64,000 bases of DNA. Origin: Eopsaltria australis (lineage: Eukaryota > Chordata > Aves > Passeriformes > Petroicidae). This document shows positions 26,601 to 40,000 of the stretch, one piece after another. The notes under the pieces were generated by a model. That model was not told the origin of the DNA. It ran no database searches and saw only the letters and a program-made list of their open reading frames with translations. The translations under genes and the position numbers were made by a program. Where the stretch lies: positions 1,488,001 through 1,552,000 of the forward strand of contig JAVTVJ010000121.1 of NCBI GenBank assembly GCA_034509425.1. Direction: 5' to 3'. Position 1 is the stretch's first letter. Every line of letters starts with the position of its first letter.

Positions 26601-27107
26601 CAAAGCTGCACACACCTTTCAGCACATAGACTGAGCCTTCAGCTGCACCTTTCTAAATAAAAACTTTCTTCCCACGCAGTTCCAATCAGCTGAATGGTGA
26701 TGCAAAGAACTTTCCAGGAGAGGTTAGTTTAAAGGAATGACTACACTATCTCTGTCTTCCCTTTTTTCTTTTACAGGATTAATTATTTAAAATTCTGCCA
26801 ACTGAGATACATTCTTTTTTCCCTAAATCTAAACAAATGTGTAACCATTTTACTTCAATTAATGGATTTCTAACAGCCAGTTAGATCTCACAGTCCATTA
26901 TTAATTAGTGAAAAAAAAAGTATCTCATGCAGAACCTAGATTATCTGGAGCATCAGGTACTGATTTAAAAACTAAAAACACCAGAGTACTTATTTTTTTC
27001 AAATTTTGCCGGGCAGAGTTATCATTCCAAAACTCATAGAGAAATTCTTCAGAGGCAGTGTCCAAGAGACAACACTGCGCACCAGAACGGGAAATAATGC
27101 TCTGTAT

Positions 27108-27310
27108 TTCATAGAGTCACAGGATGGTTTGGGTTGGAAGGGGTCTCAAAGATCTCCTAGTTCCAATCCCCCTGCCATGAGCAGGAACACCTTCTACTAG
27201 ACCAGGCTGCTCAGAGCTCCATCCAGCCTGCTTTTGAACACTTACAGAGATGGAGAATCCTCAGCTTCTGTGGAGCACCTGTTCCAGGGCCTCACACGCT
27301 GAAAAGATGA
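27108..27310 (-). mobile_element. CR1 LINE 3'-end fragment
   Basis: From atagagtcacaggatggttt onwards, this is the reverse complement of the CR1 3' end. The characteristic blocks appear in order: ggttggaaggggtctc, agttccaatccccctgccat, ctagaccaggctgctcagag and ctccatccagcctg. Similarity fades near 27310. The copy is strongly 5'-truncated, in minus orientation, and non-coding. Confidence 0.85.
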
Positions 27311-27689
27311 GGCAAAAAAGTTTTCAAAGAGGACTTTGTAAAAAGAGGTTGAGAAAAGACCTTAGCTGGCACAGTGGCTTTGGCCTACTCCAGTTTCTAG
27401 AGCAGCCTTTGATCTGGGCTTCACAGAAAACAGCATGAGTGAAAAACTACCTCCCTGAAATTCACTTCGGTGTCTGCTGGTTATAAAGCCCTGGAAAGTC
27501 AAAAAGGGTAGATGATTTCAATTTTAAAGAATTCACTTCACAATAGCAATTACACCACTGTGATCAGTAATGGGGTGGTTCATGTTTGGATTTGCCCCAT
27601 AAAAAACATTCAGCAATTAAGAAAGTCTCATTTCTTTATTTTTTTTTTGAATGGGAAACAAGATGGTTTTCCACACATAATGCTGCTCT

Positions 27690-28090
27690 TTAAAGTTATG
27701 ATAATTTGCTGGAGCTGCTGTCGCTGTCTCCCAGCAGCTGCTAAAAAGCAGGCTGTGAGCAGCGCTGCTGCTTAGGAAGGGCAGGAAAGGCAGCTGCTCC
27801 ATCCTGGTTCCTCCACAGTGCCCACAAGAAGTGTGGCTGTAGCAGCTGCAATCCAGGTTTTCTCTCAGCTGGTTTGGACGGCAATAGCAGCAGTGTCCCA
27901 GACCCCCTGAGCCTTCCGGAAGCCCAAGGGCTCCCCTGTGCAGCAGCCCTGACACAGAAAGGCTGTGTGTGTGCAGGGTGACCCCTGAGAGTGCTGTGCA
28001 GCACCTTCCCCAAGGGGCAGGGAGAGCCTGGGGCAGCCCTGCAAGCCTCTACTCTGATCTCTTCCACTGGCTCTGCTGTCATGTCAGTGA
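27690..28090. other. GC-richer block without recognised gene
   Basis: About 400 bp rich in CTG/CAG-type triplets and C-rich runs, for example gctggagctgctgtcgctg followed shortly by cagcagctgc. Open frames of about 110 codons run on the minus strand but are proline-, serine- and cysteine-rich without a recognisable domain. It could be an old repeat or a regulatory patch, and I cannot tell which. Confidence 0.35.
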
Positions 28091-28444
28091 GCTGATGACA
28101 CCAAAACTTAAGGGAACAACTCAGATTTTGACTCTCCGCGCCAGTAAACGTAATTTAAAATGTGTGGACTTTCTGCATATCTAAAATACAATTGTTTTAG
28201 TGGGCCTATGAAGACGTGACAATCTAAATAATACACGGAGCAATTTCCACTTCTGAAGAGTAACTGCAGCTGGGCCAGATAGTGTCCAGATCCTTTCATT
28301 ACAGACAGCTTTTCCCTCTATAAAACACCTGGATGATACTTATCCCTTTGTTAGAAGCATATTCTAATTTACCACTTGATCAGTGGATGGATAAGTATTT
28401 TTTTCCTGTCTTACTCATCCTGAAGGAAAAAAGGAAAAATCCAC

Positions 28445-28464
28445 CAAACAAACAAACAAACAAA
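28445..28464 (+). repeat. Short CAAA microsatellite
   Basis: Five CAAA units in a row, then an A-rich continuation to 28468. A simple repeat with no other significance seen. Confidence 0.8.
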
Positions 28465-30479
28465 AAAACAACCAGGAACACATTCTCCTGATTATAGCAA
28501 CTTTCCAACATGTGCATTAGTGATACAGACAGTGGACATTATTCTTTCTATTGATCCGTGATTAGTATCTCATGCAAAATATAGGCTACCTAGGAGTTTC
28601 ACTCCTACAGAAGACAGCAGAAATGAACAGGCACTTTAAAGATTGGATTTAGAAGTTCAATATGGCAAAAAAAAAATCTTCTTGTCCTAATGAATGAAAT
28701 GTAATTAAGAAAGAAAACCAGAAACAACAACAAGATAGTGAAGGAACAATCTCCCTCAGAGAAAGCTTTATAAACAGAGTAGTTTTTGGAAAAGAAAGTT
28801 TGGAAACATAAGAAAGGATTCTGTCTACTGTATTGAAGAGAACAGTGTTTTGCCTACATTTTTTGATAAATAAAATGGATTTAACCCATTAACTATCTGG
28901 CTCCAGAATCAATCTCATTTTGTCATGGAAACAGCTTGTAAAACCCTGAACATACGGAGAGTGCAGGCTAATGTCTGAAAGTTTCAATAAAATACTCAGT
29001 ACTGTTACATCTGAGAACTGCATATTTGCCTAATGACAGAATGCAAGAAATTGCTGCTCCCTCTTGTTTAAGAAGGATTGTGAAGCCTGGATTGTGAGAT
29101 GTCCTTATTTGCCCTGTCAGGCAATTTGCCAGCATGCTTTGAATCCGTAACACAGTAGCCATTGGATTTCTGCTTTATAGTGACATTTAAAAGACTTATG
29201 GTGAACTAGGAAGTGATTTCCAGCATTAAGATTATTCTCTGGCCACCACTATAATGCATTCTGTAGGTAGTCTTTACAAAGTGGTCCCCTTGCTCTGCAT
29301 TCCTAGCACTGGCTAAAAGTGAATGATTCACCTCGTACCCCACTACATCAAACCATGGGCCAGAGCCAAGAATCCTGACCCAGACTCCTTGAGGAACTGG
29401 GCTTGGGGTATTTGCTTAGACTTGACACGAAACCTTTTTTCCATTTATAATCTGACAGTGGATGAGTATCTGAGGGAGAGAAAGAGAAGGAGCTGGGTAA
29501 GGATGGGGACATGGAAAACCAACAACTCTCTTGGACTCACACTTGCAAACAGAAGACCACACAATTTGGGTTCTCATTTCTGGGGAGTGGGTATTTTTAT
29601 GATTCCTACATTCTTACCTCTAAAATGCCATGGATTCACAGTTGCATAAAACACTTCAAACTGAGCCAAAGTGAATTTAATTACTGATCAATTCTGTACA
29701 AACACAAATCCCTCAGTCCTATGAGGAAAGGAGCTCTCTGTCCATAAAAAAGTACAACTTTAGTTTATAAAGTTAAAACCTCCTGTCAGACCTTACTGAC
29801 TAACATTGAAACTCACTATGGGAATAATACTTTTTAAAAGTAAGAGATGTACCACGTAAATCAACAGAAATTTTTATGCAATCCTTAGTATGCAAGGTTC
29901 TTCAATAGTATTTTGCTTTCTAGGAAAAAAAGCACGTTTTCTAATGGAAACTATCTTCAAGACAAACATGTTATACATTAACAGCAAATTTAGTAAGTGA
30001 TAGACATATTTTTAGTTGTTTAACGGCCCTGGTGTATCCATCTTCTGTCTAAAACTGCCCTTGGCAACATAGAAATTCCAGTGCTCCTGGCAAATGTGAC
30101 TTATTAATAGTAAGTTGCCATTGTTGAAGCGACTCTGAGCTGATGAATGTATATAGAATGAAATAAAACCTAATAAAGATCCTATATATTCAAACTAAGG
30201 AGTACAGACATTTCAGATATTGTTGAAATTTGTACTAATTCAGCACTTCATGTCACCAAATTCTACTCTCCTTGTATTCCCTGAGGCTGGAATTGCATTA
30301 AAAAACCTATTAATTTTCAAGAAAATACAAATCTCAAAATAAAAAGAGAAGGGAAAGTTTGATACACGCAGAAAATGCCAAGAGCAGCAAAATTTGTGCT
30401 AAGGTTTTAAAAAGAAAAAAAAACATAAAAATGAATTTTTAATAAACCTAGAAGAAAATGTTTTTTGGCAGAACACAAA

Positions 30480-31075
30480 GGTGGGAAGCATTCCCATTCC
30501 TGGCAGCATCCTGCTGCTCGGTGCACTGAGAGAAGCAGCACGATCGGTGCAGGTGAATGTGGGAACAGCTGATCACTGATGTGCCCAGATGTGCTGGGTG
30601 ATGCCCTGGCTGAAGTGCCCTTGGGCACAGTCCCTGTGTGAGCAGGGACAGCTCTGTGCCACCCCGCGCACTGCTCGCACCCCTGCAGGGTTTGGGAAGC
30701 CACGAGAAGGATGCCCCGTTGTGCTGACACAGCAGAAAGGCTGCACAGCACCCGCTTTGGGTCAGCTTTGGGACACGCTGCCTGACAAATGCCATCGGGG
30801 CAGGGGGCAGCCGGGAGATCAGAACTGGCCCCTCCCAAGTCTTTTCAGATGCATCACATCTGAGGGAGAAACACTGAGTTTAACTGTTTTAACAACACTC
30901 GTCTTTCCTTTCAGGGCTGCACTGGTCTGACAGGTGCCAGCTAACAGCAGGGGTTTTTAAAGCCCTGTTCTGGTCTTATCCCTTCCACATCCTCCGGCAT
31001 TTGCCCGGCCCGGCCCCGCCCTGCGCACAGGTTCGGCCGTGCCGCTCCCCTGGCACAAGGTGGCACCTCACTAAG
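30480..31075. promoter_or_regulatory. GC-rich block with small CpG cluster and GC box
   Basis: GC content rises over about 600 bp. The right-hand end (about 30993-31050) packs some eight CpG dinucleotides into under 60 bp and includes CCCCGCCC at 31014-31021, an Sp1-type GC box. No gene start can be tied to it. A 143-codon open frame on the minus strand across 30407-30838 has no recognisable domain. It could be a distal regulatory element, a noncoding RNA start or an eroded GC-rich repeat. Confidence 0.35.
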
Positions 31076-34000
31076 ATTTTTTTTTGGCTGGTCCGTGAGT
31101 TTTATTGCTTTTATCAAACAACCTCTTCATTTCGTTCTCATTTCAAACCGTTTTAAATAAAAACTGGTGATGTTGGCAAATATTTTACCTAATGTTATGA
31201 TTATTCCATATTCAAAAATCCAAACTCTTAAAAAACTGCGATTAAAACGCTCCATTTCTTCAGAGAGTGTAAATTAGTCAAAATTTGTATATCACGTTTG
31301 CAATTTAGGATCAGAATTTTAGCCCCCAAATTCACATTTTTGCTTGTTTTGTAAGTCTGCTGCAATTTACGGACTTACAGAACTGGGAAACTCTTATCTC
31401 CCAGTGTGCAGGGGCAGCATGGAAGGAAAACACGAAGCACGAGCTCTCTGTTCCCATTCTTTGGCTCAGTTCATACGATGAGTCAGAAATGAGGCACTGG
31501 AGAATGAAAAGCAGAGAAAGGAACACACTGAGAGAAAAAGGCAGTGGCACTTGCAAAGAAGACAGTGTCATTTTGGCCTGCTGTAGTAACAGAGATGCTC
31601 TGATGCACAGCATTTATGGTTTAAAAGCTCTGTGTGTTTTATCCTCAGGGTGATAACTCTGAGCTTTCTGATGCTTTTGACTTTGAACTTGGAGTAAAAG
31701 TTCACCCTTGCAGAGAGTGACCCAGTTTGAAAAGCGTTCTACTCTACAGCCAGACAGAAAGCTTTGCACAATTTTGGTACCAATATTAAAGAAAGCTGAA
31801 GTCAAACTAGAAATAATAGTTAATGGAAAGCTGAGTCCATCTTACAAGAGGAGGCTCTAAAACCTTCTTTGCTTATTCTGATAGTACAAAAAGTATGCTT
31901 GTTTTCTTTAAACACATCAGGGTCAGGGGTAAAAGAAGCTGAAAAAAATGCCCCCATCTTGAAGTAGGGGACAGCCGGGAAACCAGAAGAAGGTTTCTGC
32001 ATGGCAAGCCAGTGAAGTTCCTCCCAGGAGACTTCATTGTTAAGCAGGCCTTGATTTTTACAACTAGGAGAGGGATAACAGGACAGAAATGCCTGCAATG
32101 ATCATGACATGCAGAATGAAGAGATCCTATGTTGCTTTAATAGTTTATTCCAAGATATTGTGCACTTCAAAGCACAGACTACACTAATTCTTCTAAGATG
32201 TTAGTTCCACCCTAGCAGCTGTAAACTCCTTTCTAAAAAGTTCATTGTCCTGTTTGCCTCAGTTCAGCTGATTATTCATTATTCTAGTTTCTAGTAATTA
32301 AGATTGCATTTCATGATTCTCAGCCTTATTCAATTAATGTTTACAGTTTTCCATGCTACAAAAATAATACTTGTCATTATTTTAATTAAATTATTCATAA
32401 ATGGCATTTGTTCCACTTCAGATGTACATATAATGAGAACAGGACCAAGGAGACACATCATTCATCATGAATTTTCATGTATTTTTTATGTTAACTGAAG
32501 ATGCATGGAACTGTTCACATTAGATGCAAATCTTTTAAAGTTATCTTCCTGCTTTCAACAACTTTTTCTTCAAGCTAAAACAAGGAAATAATTTTTATTC
32601 ATCTTTACACCTCGTTTCAGGCAATTTTTTCCCAGCCCTGACATGGTTCTTGTCTCCTTGCCCAGATGCCTTGGTGTGCTGCAAAACACACTGAGAATAA
32701 TGAGGAAGCTGCTTTTTTCTGCAGGGCTGCCACACATCTGCTGTCAGCACTGTAGCACAAAACATAATTAAGTCTGATATTCTGTCTTGTTACACTGCTA
32801 TCCAGAGCACATCCCAACACATGTAAAGTTTATTTTTTAAATATTATTTCTCACAGTCAGAAGACTGATTGTTTTAATAGCACAGTAGTAAAGCAATGGG
32901 CCAAATTCAAGGCCAGTAAGGCTTATCCAATTTACAGTGATGTAACGGAGCCATTTCTGACTCACACCAGGGAAATCAAGGCAAATTTGACCCATGTCCA
33001 AATGGTAAAATATATTTTCTGTCCTGCAAGTTCATCATCTCACTGGTGGAGAACAGGTCAGTGCAAGTCCCTGCTGGGGAGCACAAAGCTCCACCTCACA
33101 ACAGGGTCTGTTTTGGGGGACTGGAGAAGGGACCGACAAGTCCACAGCTAAAAGTGAGTTTGTGACCTGCCTTGTTGATTTGTTGTAGGGGGACAAAAGC
33201 TTCCCCCCTGCACAGTCAGAATGTGATGCAGTGATTTGCTGTTCTGTTAAAAGTGGGGGGTGGACTGCTTTAGAAATACACTGAAGTAGGATCCAAATTT
33301 GAAAGAACATGAAAAGTTTCACCTTGAAATGCTGGATTTAAAACCGCTCCCTTTCCTTTCTGAGCACACACAAAAATGCCTCTATTGTAAATAAAAGTAG
33401 TAATCTTTCTTTTCTCCTTCTTCCTTCTTAAAGTCTCCTTTCCACTCTGATCCCTAGTTTAGGTCCAAATAGTTGCAATGAAACTTCCAGGCACAACCCA
33501 AAGGAATAGCCCAACTGGATAATGGAGAACAGATTGCTGAGTGTTAAACAGAGCTTTGCTGTAGATTTAGTCAAAAGCTTTGCTGTCAGGGGTCTTAGAG
33601 CAAAAAACAGTGTCCAGATACAATGAAGACAGGCTTTAGCACAATGTGGCACAGGGGTGCCATCTAAAATTAATACATGGTAGTTGAGTTCTTTCATTAG
33701 AATTGATCATTTTCACTGACAGTGGCTAGTGGGAAGGACAAGGGAAACAAAAAAAAATGTCCTTCTCTAAAGAGTAAAGGTACATACACATTTACACACA
33801 TCACCCAAGAAACTATAATGTACAGCAAAACCAACCTACAAATATCTACAAATTCTAGGCCATAATGCATGGCAGGTTCTTAATCTTTATGCCAGCAGTT
33901 AATGAACGAAATATACTTCCTACAACAATTCACTGCATAGTTTAGCTGCAAAATCTCATGTGTCTGTCCACACGGATTCCCCAAGCAGGGAAGTTATCCT

Positions 34001-37000
34001 GCTACCTGCACTCTTCCTGTGTTTCTGTGTCCAGTTAATCATCAACCATTGCTAACCCACCTTCCCATTTATTGATAATCACAGTGATCAAGGATGGTAG
34101 AAGAACCTGAGGAAACCTGCACATAATTTAGCATGAAGGAAACAATAAGGAACTCCTAAGAGTGCTAGTGGGAAAAGGGCCTGGGCCAACAATGGGGAAC
34201 ACTGGTTGTAATGTGAAATTTGCAGAAAATTAGAGAGAACAATTAGAAGAAGAGCTGTAAAATATCTGTTTCCACAGCCATGTATTTCAGATGCTTTATT
34301 TTCTGATGCAATTGGAATGTACAGATCATGGCTATCTGCAAACCCTATTTTTTCCAGTTGGAATTCTCTTTGGAAAGAGTTGCCAATATCCAACCTTCTT
34401 TCCACAAACCAGTCATTATCAGATCATATTCGAATAACTGTACCTTCATTTTTTGTGACTATTAAAATGTTTCCTCTGTGATTAATTAGGCCCTCCATAC
34501 TGACAATCAGGATATGTTGGGTAGTATTTTATTGTGAAATGGATGCACTGTTGAGAAATCATGACTCACAACTGAAACCGATTTTTTCCACATTCTGTTA
34601 CTAATTTCTAAGGGTATTGCTCTCATATATTCTACCAGCACCCTTTGCCTTTTCTTATATGTGGAAGTCAGAGCATGGGGTGGGTTGCCAAGAAGTCCCC
34701 ACGCCTCCTCCCTCTTGTAAAGCTGCAGGTACTCTGCCCAGTAGCAGAGGCATTAGCTGCTTTGTTCTCAGAATTCCTAGAGCCTGTTCAAGATCAGACT
34801 GTGGTTTCTCATGGAAAAGTTACTTTTGCTCTTTCTTCTTTCTTTGTTGTTTATCTTAGACTAAAGTACATAGTTGTTATTTGTGTTTGCCTGAACAGAA
34901 GAGTACCTGAACTGAAGAAAAGATGCAGTCACTAATAAGCAGAAAAGGATTCCCAGCCAGGGTCACGTGCCAGCAGGCCTCATCATACTCAGTTCCACAA
35001 CTCTTGTTTCTTTTATCTGTTGCTTTCCTTGAGATTTTTCTTCAAATCACACACAAATGAACTTCTGTCAGTTCACCTCTTCTAGAAAGGGTTGTGTGAA
35101 ATGTTTGCTAACTCCTGCTGTTTAGATCTCTCCTGTTCTGTTTTACTAACAGGACAACAGCCTTCAATTGGATCTGTGATGTAAGCATTTTTTTGCAGCC
35201 TTTGCTCTGCTACAGCCTGCTGGTTAAATTATTTCTTCAGGCAGGCTTATAGCAACTTGATGACATATGAGTGCACGGAAAGGTCAAAATTTGGCTCCCA
35301 AAGTCTACAGTAATAATAATAATTAATTCTTACCTAGTGGTTGTAGCTATATAAGCACTTTAGACGGGAATTTCAGTATGACTATTCCTGTGTGACAGAC
35401 AGCAAGTCAGAAGGAGCATGAGCGTGGCTGAGCCAGGAAGAGAACACAGAGCTCTGGCTGAGTGCCCTCTCCATGCTGCATTTTAGTATTAGTTAAGGCA
35501 ACAGCTAAAGTAAAACTGTGCCCAGCAAATCACTGGTGTAGAAGTATTCAGGCCACAATTCAGCATGAGACAGCACATTGCCACTGACTTTATTAGAGTT
35601 GCATTTGCTTATACCGCAGGCAGTGTGAGCCCTTGATCCCTGAAAAACATGGATCTTACTTTAGCAGCACTTGGGTGCAACCCAGCCAAGAGGCAGAAAG
35701 AAGAGGGGACTGTGAGAGCCAGGCAATGCTGTCTTTTTAAGAGAGGAAAACAGCCTGCAATTCTGCACAGAGCCACAACCAGGCTCCAATGGGCTCTGGT
35801 CAGACCTTGCTCAGACACTGCTGGGGTGAGGGGAGCACAGGATTGCCTGGGACGGCACTGACACCATAAACAGCCACCTTCTGCCACATTTCCTTTATGC
35901 TTCTAGACAATTCAGAGCTGTGAAAGGATTCCTGCATTAGAGACAGAACTCTTCTAGAGATCAGTGAAACATATTCAGCACATTCTATAGTTGGGGGGAG
36001 TTTTAACTTCATTAACTGGTGACTCGGGTGCAGGAGTCATGTCTGAGAAAGTGGTGCAGTGCCACCATCCCTAAAGCCTTCCCTTCTCAGTTCCAGAGAT
36101 CTGATAGTTCTAATCATGCCATTTACTTGGAGGTACTGATTTTCATTATATAACCACCTATCTCCTGTGCACAGGTCTGAAACCACCCACTCATTTCACA
36201 TAAGCCACACAACAGCAACCAGGAGACATAAACCCAGAGAATAAAAGGGTAAGAAATTGGCATTTAGATCACAGTGCTCTTAGAGCACAGGGACTGACAA
36301 TCAGATTAAGAACTATTGTTCTAATGAAATAACAATAGATTCACATCTGCACCTTGATATTTTAGCCCAGAACAGTAGGATTGGTTAAAACATCCTGAAT
36401 CAGGTCCAAATTATGATGCTACTGGCTTCACACTCCTCCAAAACCCCAAGTGTAATTCTTTTGTGCTTCCAGCACAGTTTCGGTGCTGGAACTAAGACCA
36501 CACGAGGGCAGTGTAGGGGGGAGTAAAATCCAGAGATACAAATTAAACTTGTTTTTCGGGCCTCTTCATGAAATCTGGAGAGGTAGAGCTGTGTCTACAT
36601 GGTGGAGTGGTCTGCAATTACCCCACAAACTACAGAGGAAAGGTTAACACTTCTGTTCAGCCTTTTCTTATCACTGTACTTTCTCCCTCCTTTATTTCCT
36701 TCACCGCAGCTGTGAATATTCTCTTTGCTAGAGTTGTGTGTCTGAAGTATCTCAGAGACTGACACTCTGCTCTACAAACACACAAAGATTGGGCTCCTAA
36801 CAGAAGGGAAATTGTAAGAGACATGTAAAGTCAGGCCTGCAGTTCAGTGAGGCGATCATTTTGTACTGGAGCAGAGCCTCCAAAACTGTGGCTAAACACC
36901 CCTGGATTCCTTCATCTAACCCAAAAGGCAAATTCCCCTGGGAAAGCAACAAGACCAATGTCCTTGACTTTTGACGAGCATAATTCTCGTATTATTTCAC

Positions 37001-40000
37001 TAGGCTAGGAAATATATTCTTCAGAAACTCTTAGCTAAGCCTCTTTTCCCCTCAAACCCTCTGCAGGGTTCAGTTCTTTAACTCACTGACACAGCGGCTC
37101 AAGTGATTTTTTTTCAAGATGAAAGCGACCAGAATTCTTAAAATCCTCTAACTCACTTTTACTGTGAACATGCTCTTAACACATGCAATATGTACTTAAG
37201 TAAACTTGAGATTATTAAATTTGTCTGCCTTGTGCTTGACTGATCCTTTAGCTCCCCTATAATCTTAAATAGGTAACTCTCCTAGTTGTGTTATTCTGCA
37301 ATTTCTTTACCTTTTGTTTTGGTTTCATAAGCAATTGTTTCTTTGAAAATTGATATTGCTATTACTTTAAAATTGATATTGCAATCTTGTGTAGTTAGAT
37401 GCAGTGATAAACAAGAGCTAACTCTCATATCCTGAAGGAAACATGCCATTTATTGAATAATCCCACTCAGTATCCTGTTCAAAGATGGATTTTTATTCAT
37501 TACATGTTCTTTCTACGGTTGTAGAATTACTAAAGCATAGTAACATCTTCCTTCTGTTTCCACATGCACTGCATGACATTCCTTGTGTCATCCTCACTAG
37601 CCACGGCTGTGACACTGTATCCTTGAAGAAAGCTAGAAAACTAATGAGGTAAAATCTTTCTGTCTGAAACCCAGGATTATTTCCTTCCTCAAAATTCTGC
37701 ATTTCAGGGTATTCCTTCATGAAATCCTGCAAAATAAACTTTACATATTCTCAGTCACAATTAATGGGAAGATAACAAGCCCAGTAACTGCTGCTGGCTG
37801 TTACACAACCTTTTCCTTGAACAGTGGTTTTGTATTTTATCATGTATCTGATCAATTAAATCCCATAATAGGGCTTCATTTTGAATCCTTTTTCCTTCAA
37901 AATTCATACCAAATCACATGGCTCTGTTTTCTAGTACAAGATCCAGCATGTAGAAGACTATTTTGCACACTTTTATTTACACACCAGCTTATGTATCCTT
38001 GGTTATAGCAGGAAATCTGATCTCCTTCATACACAATTCCTTACTCTCTCATTCGGCCACAAAGCCAGCTTCAAAATAACTGCTCATTACAGGCAAAATA
38101 CTGGTCTCTCTCAGGGAATGACAGATCAGCCTTTGATTTAAAAATGCCCATGATCTGGGCCTAAATCTTCTCTGTCTTTCTCTTCTGTCTCTGACAGTTT
38201 GCTATAATTTGAGGGAAGCCTTTCTGCTGAGTTTGGGTAAATAAATGTTATGGTTGTCTCACAGAGAGAATAGCATTTAGGTCATAATAGAGGCCTGTTA
38301 TTTACAGTTTAAAAAAGCCAATTCTGAGTCCAGTCCTGGATGCCTAACTACATATGTGACTGATATAGCGCATTTTGTATATTTTGGCACAAGAATGTGG
38401 TACACAATGATCTTATTTAGAAGTATTTTGAAGAACATGCCGATTTTGAAAAAACAGCCATTCAAATATGTGACAGAGCTGTGCCTTCTGTGGAAGAGGA
38501 TATAAAATTGAGAATTCTTGGCTTGCAATATAGCCTATCCACTGTTTCTAAGGAGGGAATCTTCATTAACATCTATTTTCAATTTTCATTTTATAAAATA
38601 GTTTATGCCAAACTGGGACATATCATCAAGTAAGGCCAAGCTGGGTAAGCACATGTTTTTTGTATACAATCAGAAGTATGTTGTGGTCTGAATTCTGTTC
38701 AGACTCAAGTCTTTTACGAAGCTGCTTTTGTACAGAGAGCTTGGAATGAAGGCTTAAGAGTTAACATAAGATCTCTTGTTGCTTATGACTGAGAATATTA
38801 GTGAAAAGACTAATTGGTTTGTACAAGAAGTTTAGAAATCTACTGTTATTCTTAATATCCAATGATGGTCCTTCAAGCCAAAAAGAACTGACTCATCCTG
38901 TGACTCAAATATTGCAGTGTTGGTTTCCATTATGCACCACATCAGAATAATGACATGTAAACATGTACATTTTACTTGGGTTTTACTAGGTTTTCCAATA
39001 TAATTAACATCGGTGCACTGGACTATTATTGTAAGGCAGGAGAAAGCTGTGGGTTGTTTCTGTTTAAAATTTTTTAAATGCTGATTTTCCCAAGTGCTTT
39101 ACGTGTCTATATTCTACTGAAATCTAAGTGAGAATCTGTAATTCTGCTGAAACTGTTAATGATGTACTCATTCTGTTTCCCTTTTTCTATTAATAGATTT
39201 CTGTGTTTTCTCTTAAAGTTTTGTAAATTATACACAAAGTTACAAAATCCAAAATGAGAGAGTTAAAAGATGTTCAGGCACAATCATAAACCTGTTTTGT
39301 AATTTTAAATATTTAAATCTTGTTATAACAGCAATGAATAGATATTTGGCAAGGTTGACTAAAACAGATGTTGAAAGAAGAAAACTAGTACCCATTTAAC
39401 TGTGCAAAAGGGCTCAAACATGACTTGGAGCCTATGGGAAATGTGATATGAGTGGTTATTGTTGTGTCTGCCAATTAAATAAAGCTTATCAAATTATTCA
39501 TAGCAAATAAAATCTGGTGCAAAACAAACCCATTTGACTCATAGCAGACTGTTAAAAGATGTTTCAGTTTCTCTAAAAGCACTTTTTCTTCATTTGGGAG
39601 AGATTAGGAGACCATCCACAATGGGCAATAGTTGCTTTGATTGGTGATGTGCATGACAGAAATTGGTTTTTGCTCTTTTCCTTGATGACAAACATTGACA
39701 TTTTGGAGGGAATAGATACTTTCCTATTTGTAGAAAACACTGTACTTTCAGTACAGTTCATAAGAGAGAAAATAAAAGAGCACTAATACCTCCTAACAGC
39801 GCTAAGAATAAATCCTAGTAAAGTATTGAAGCAGAACCACAATAATTTCAGTTAATTAATGAACTGAATGCTTCTGGTATAAATGTTTCACTGTTAGGAA
39901 AGAAGAAGTGTAGGGATTCAGAGTTCTGGTACCAGTCACACAACAACTAAGAGATACTGAATTGTCATACTCAAGTTCACCACGAACACCTGAATATAGC

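Noticed and set aside
29323..29649. 108-codon + strand frame as a gene
   Set aside because: No recognisable family, and of a length expected by chance in 64 kb of AT-rich DNA.
30407..30838. 143-codon minus-strand open frame
   Set aside because: It lies in a GC-rich block where stops are rare, has no domain or splice support, and overlaps other open frames in both directions.
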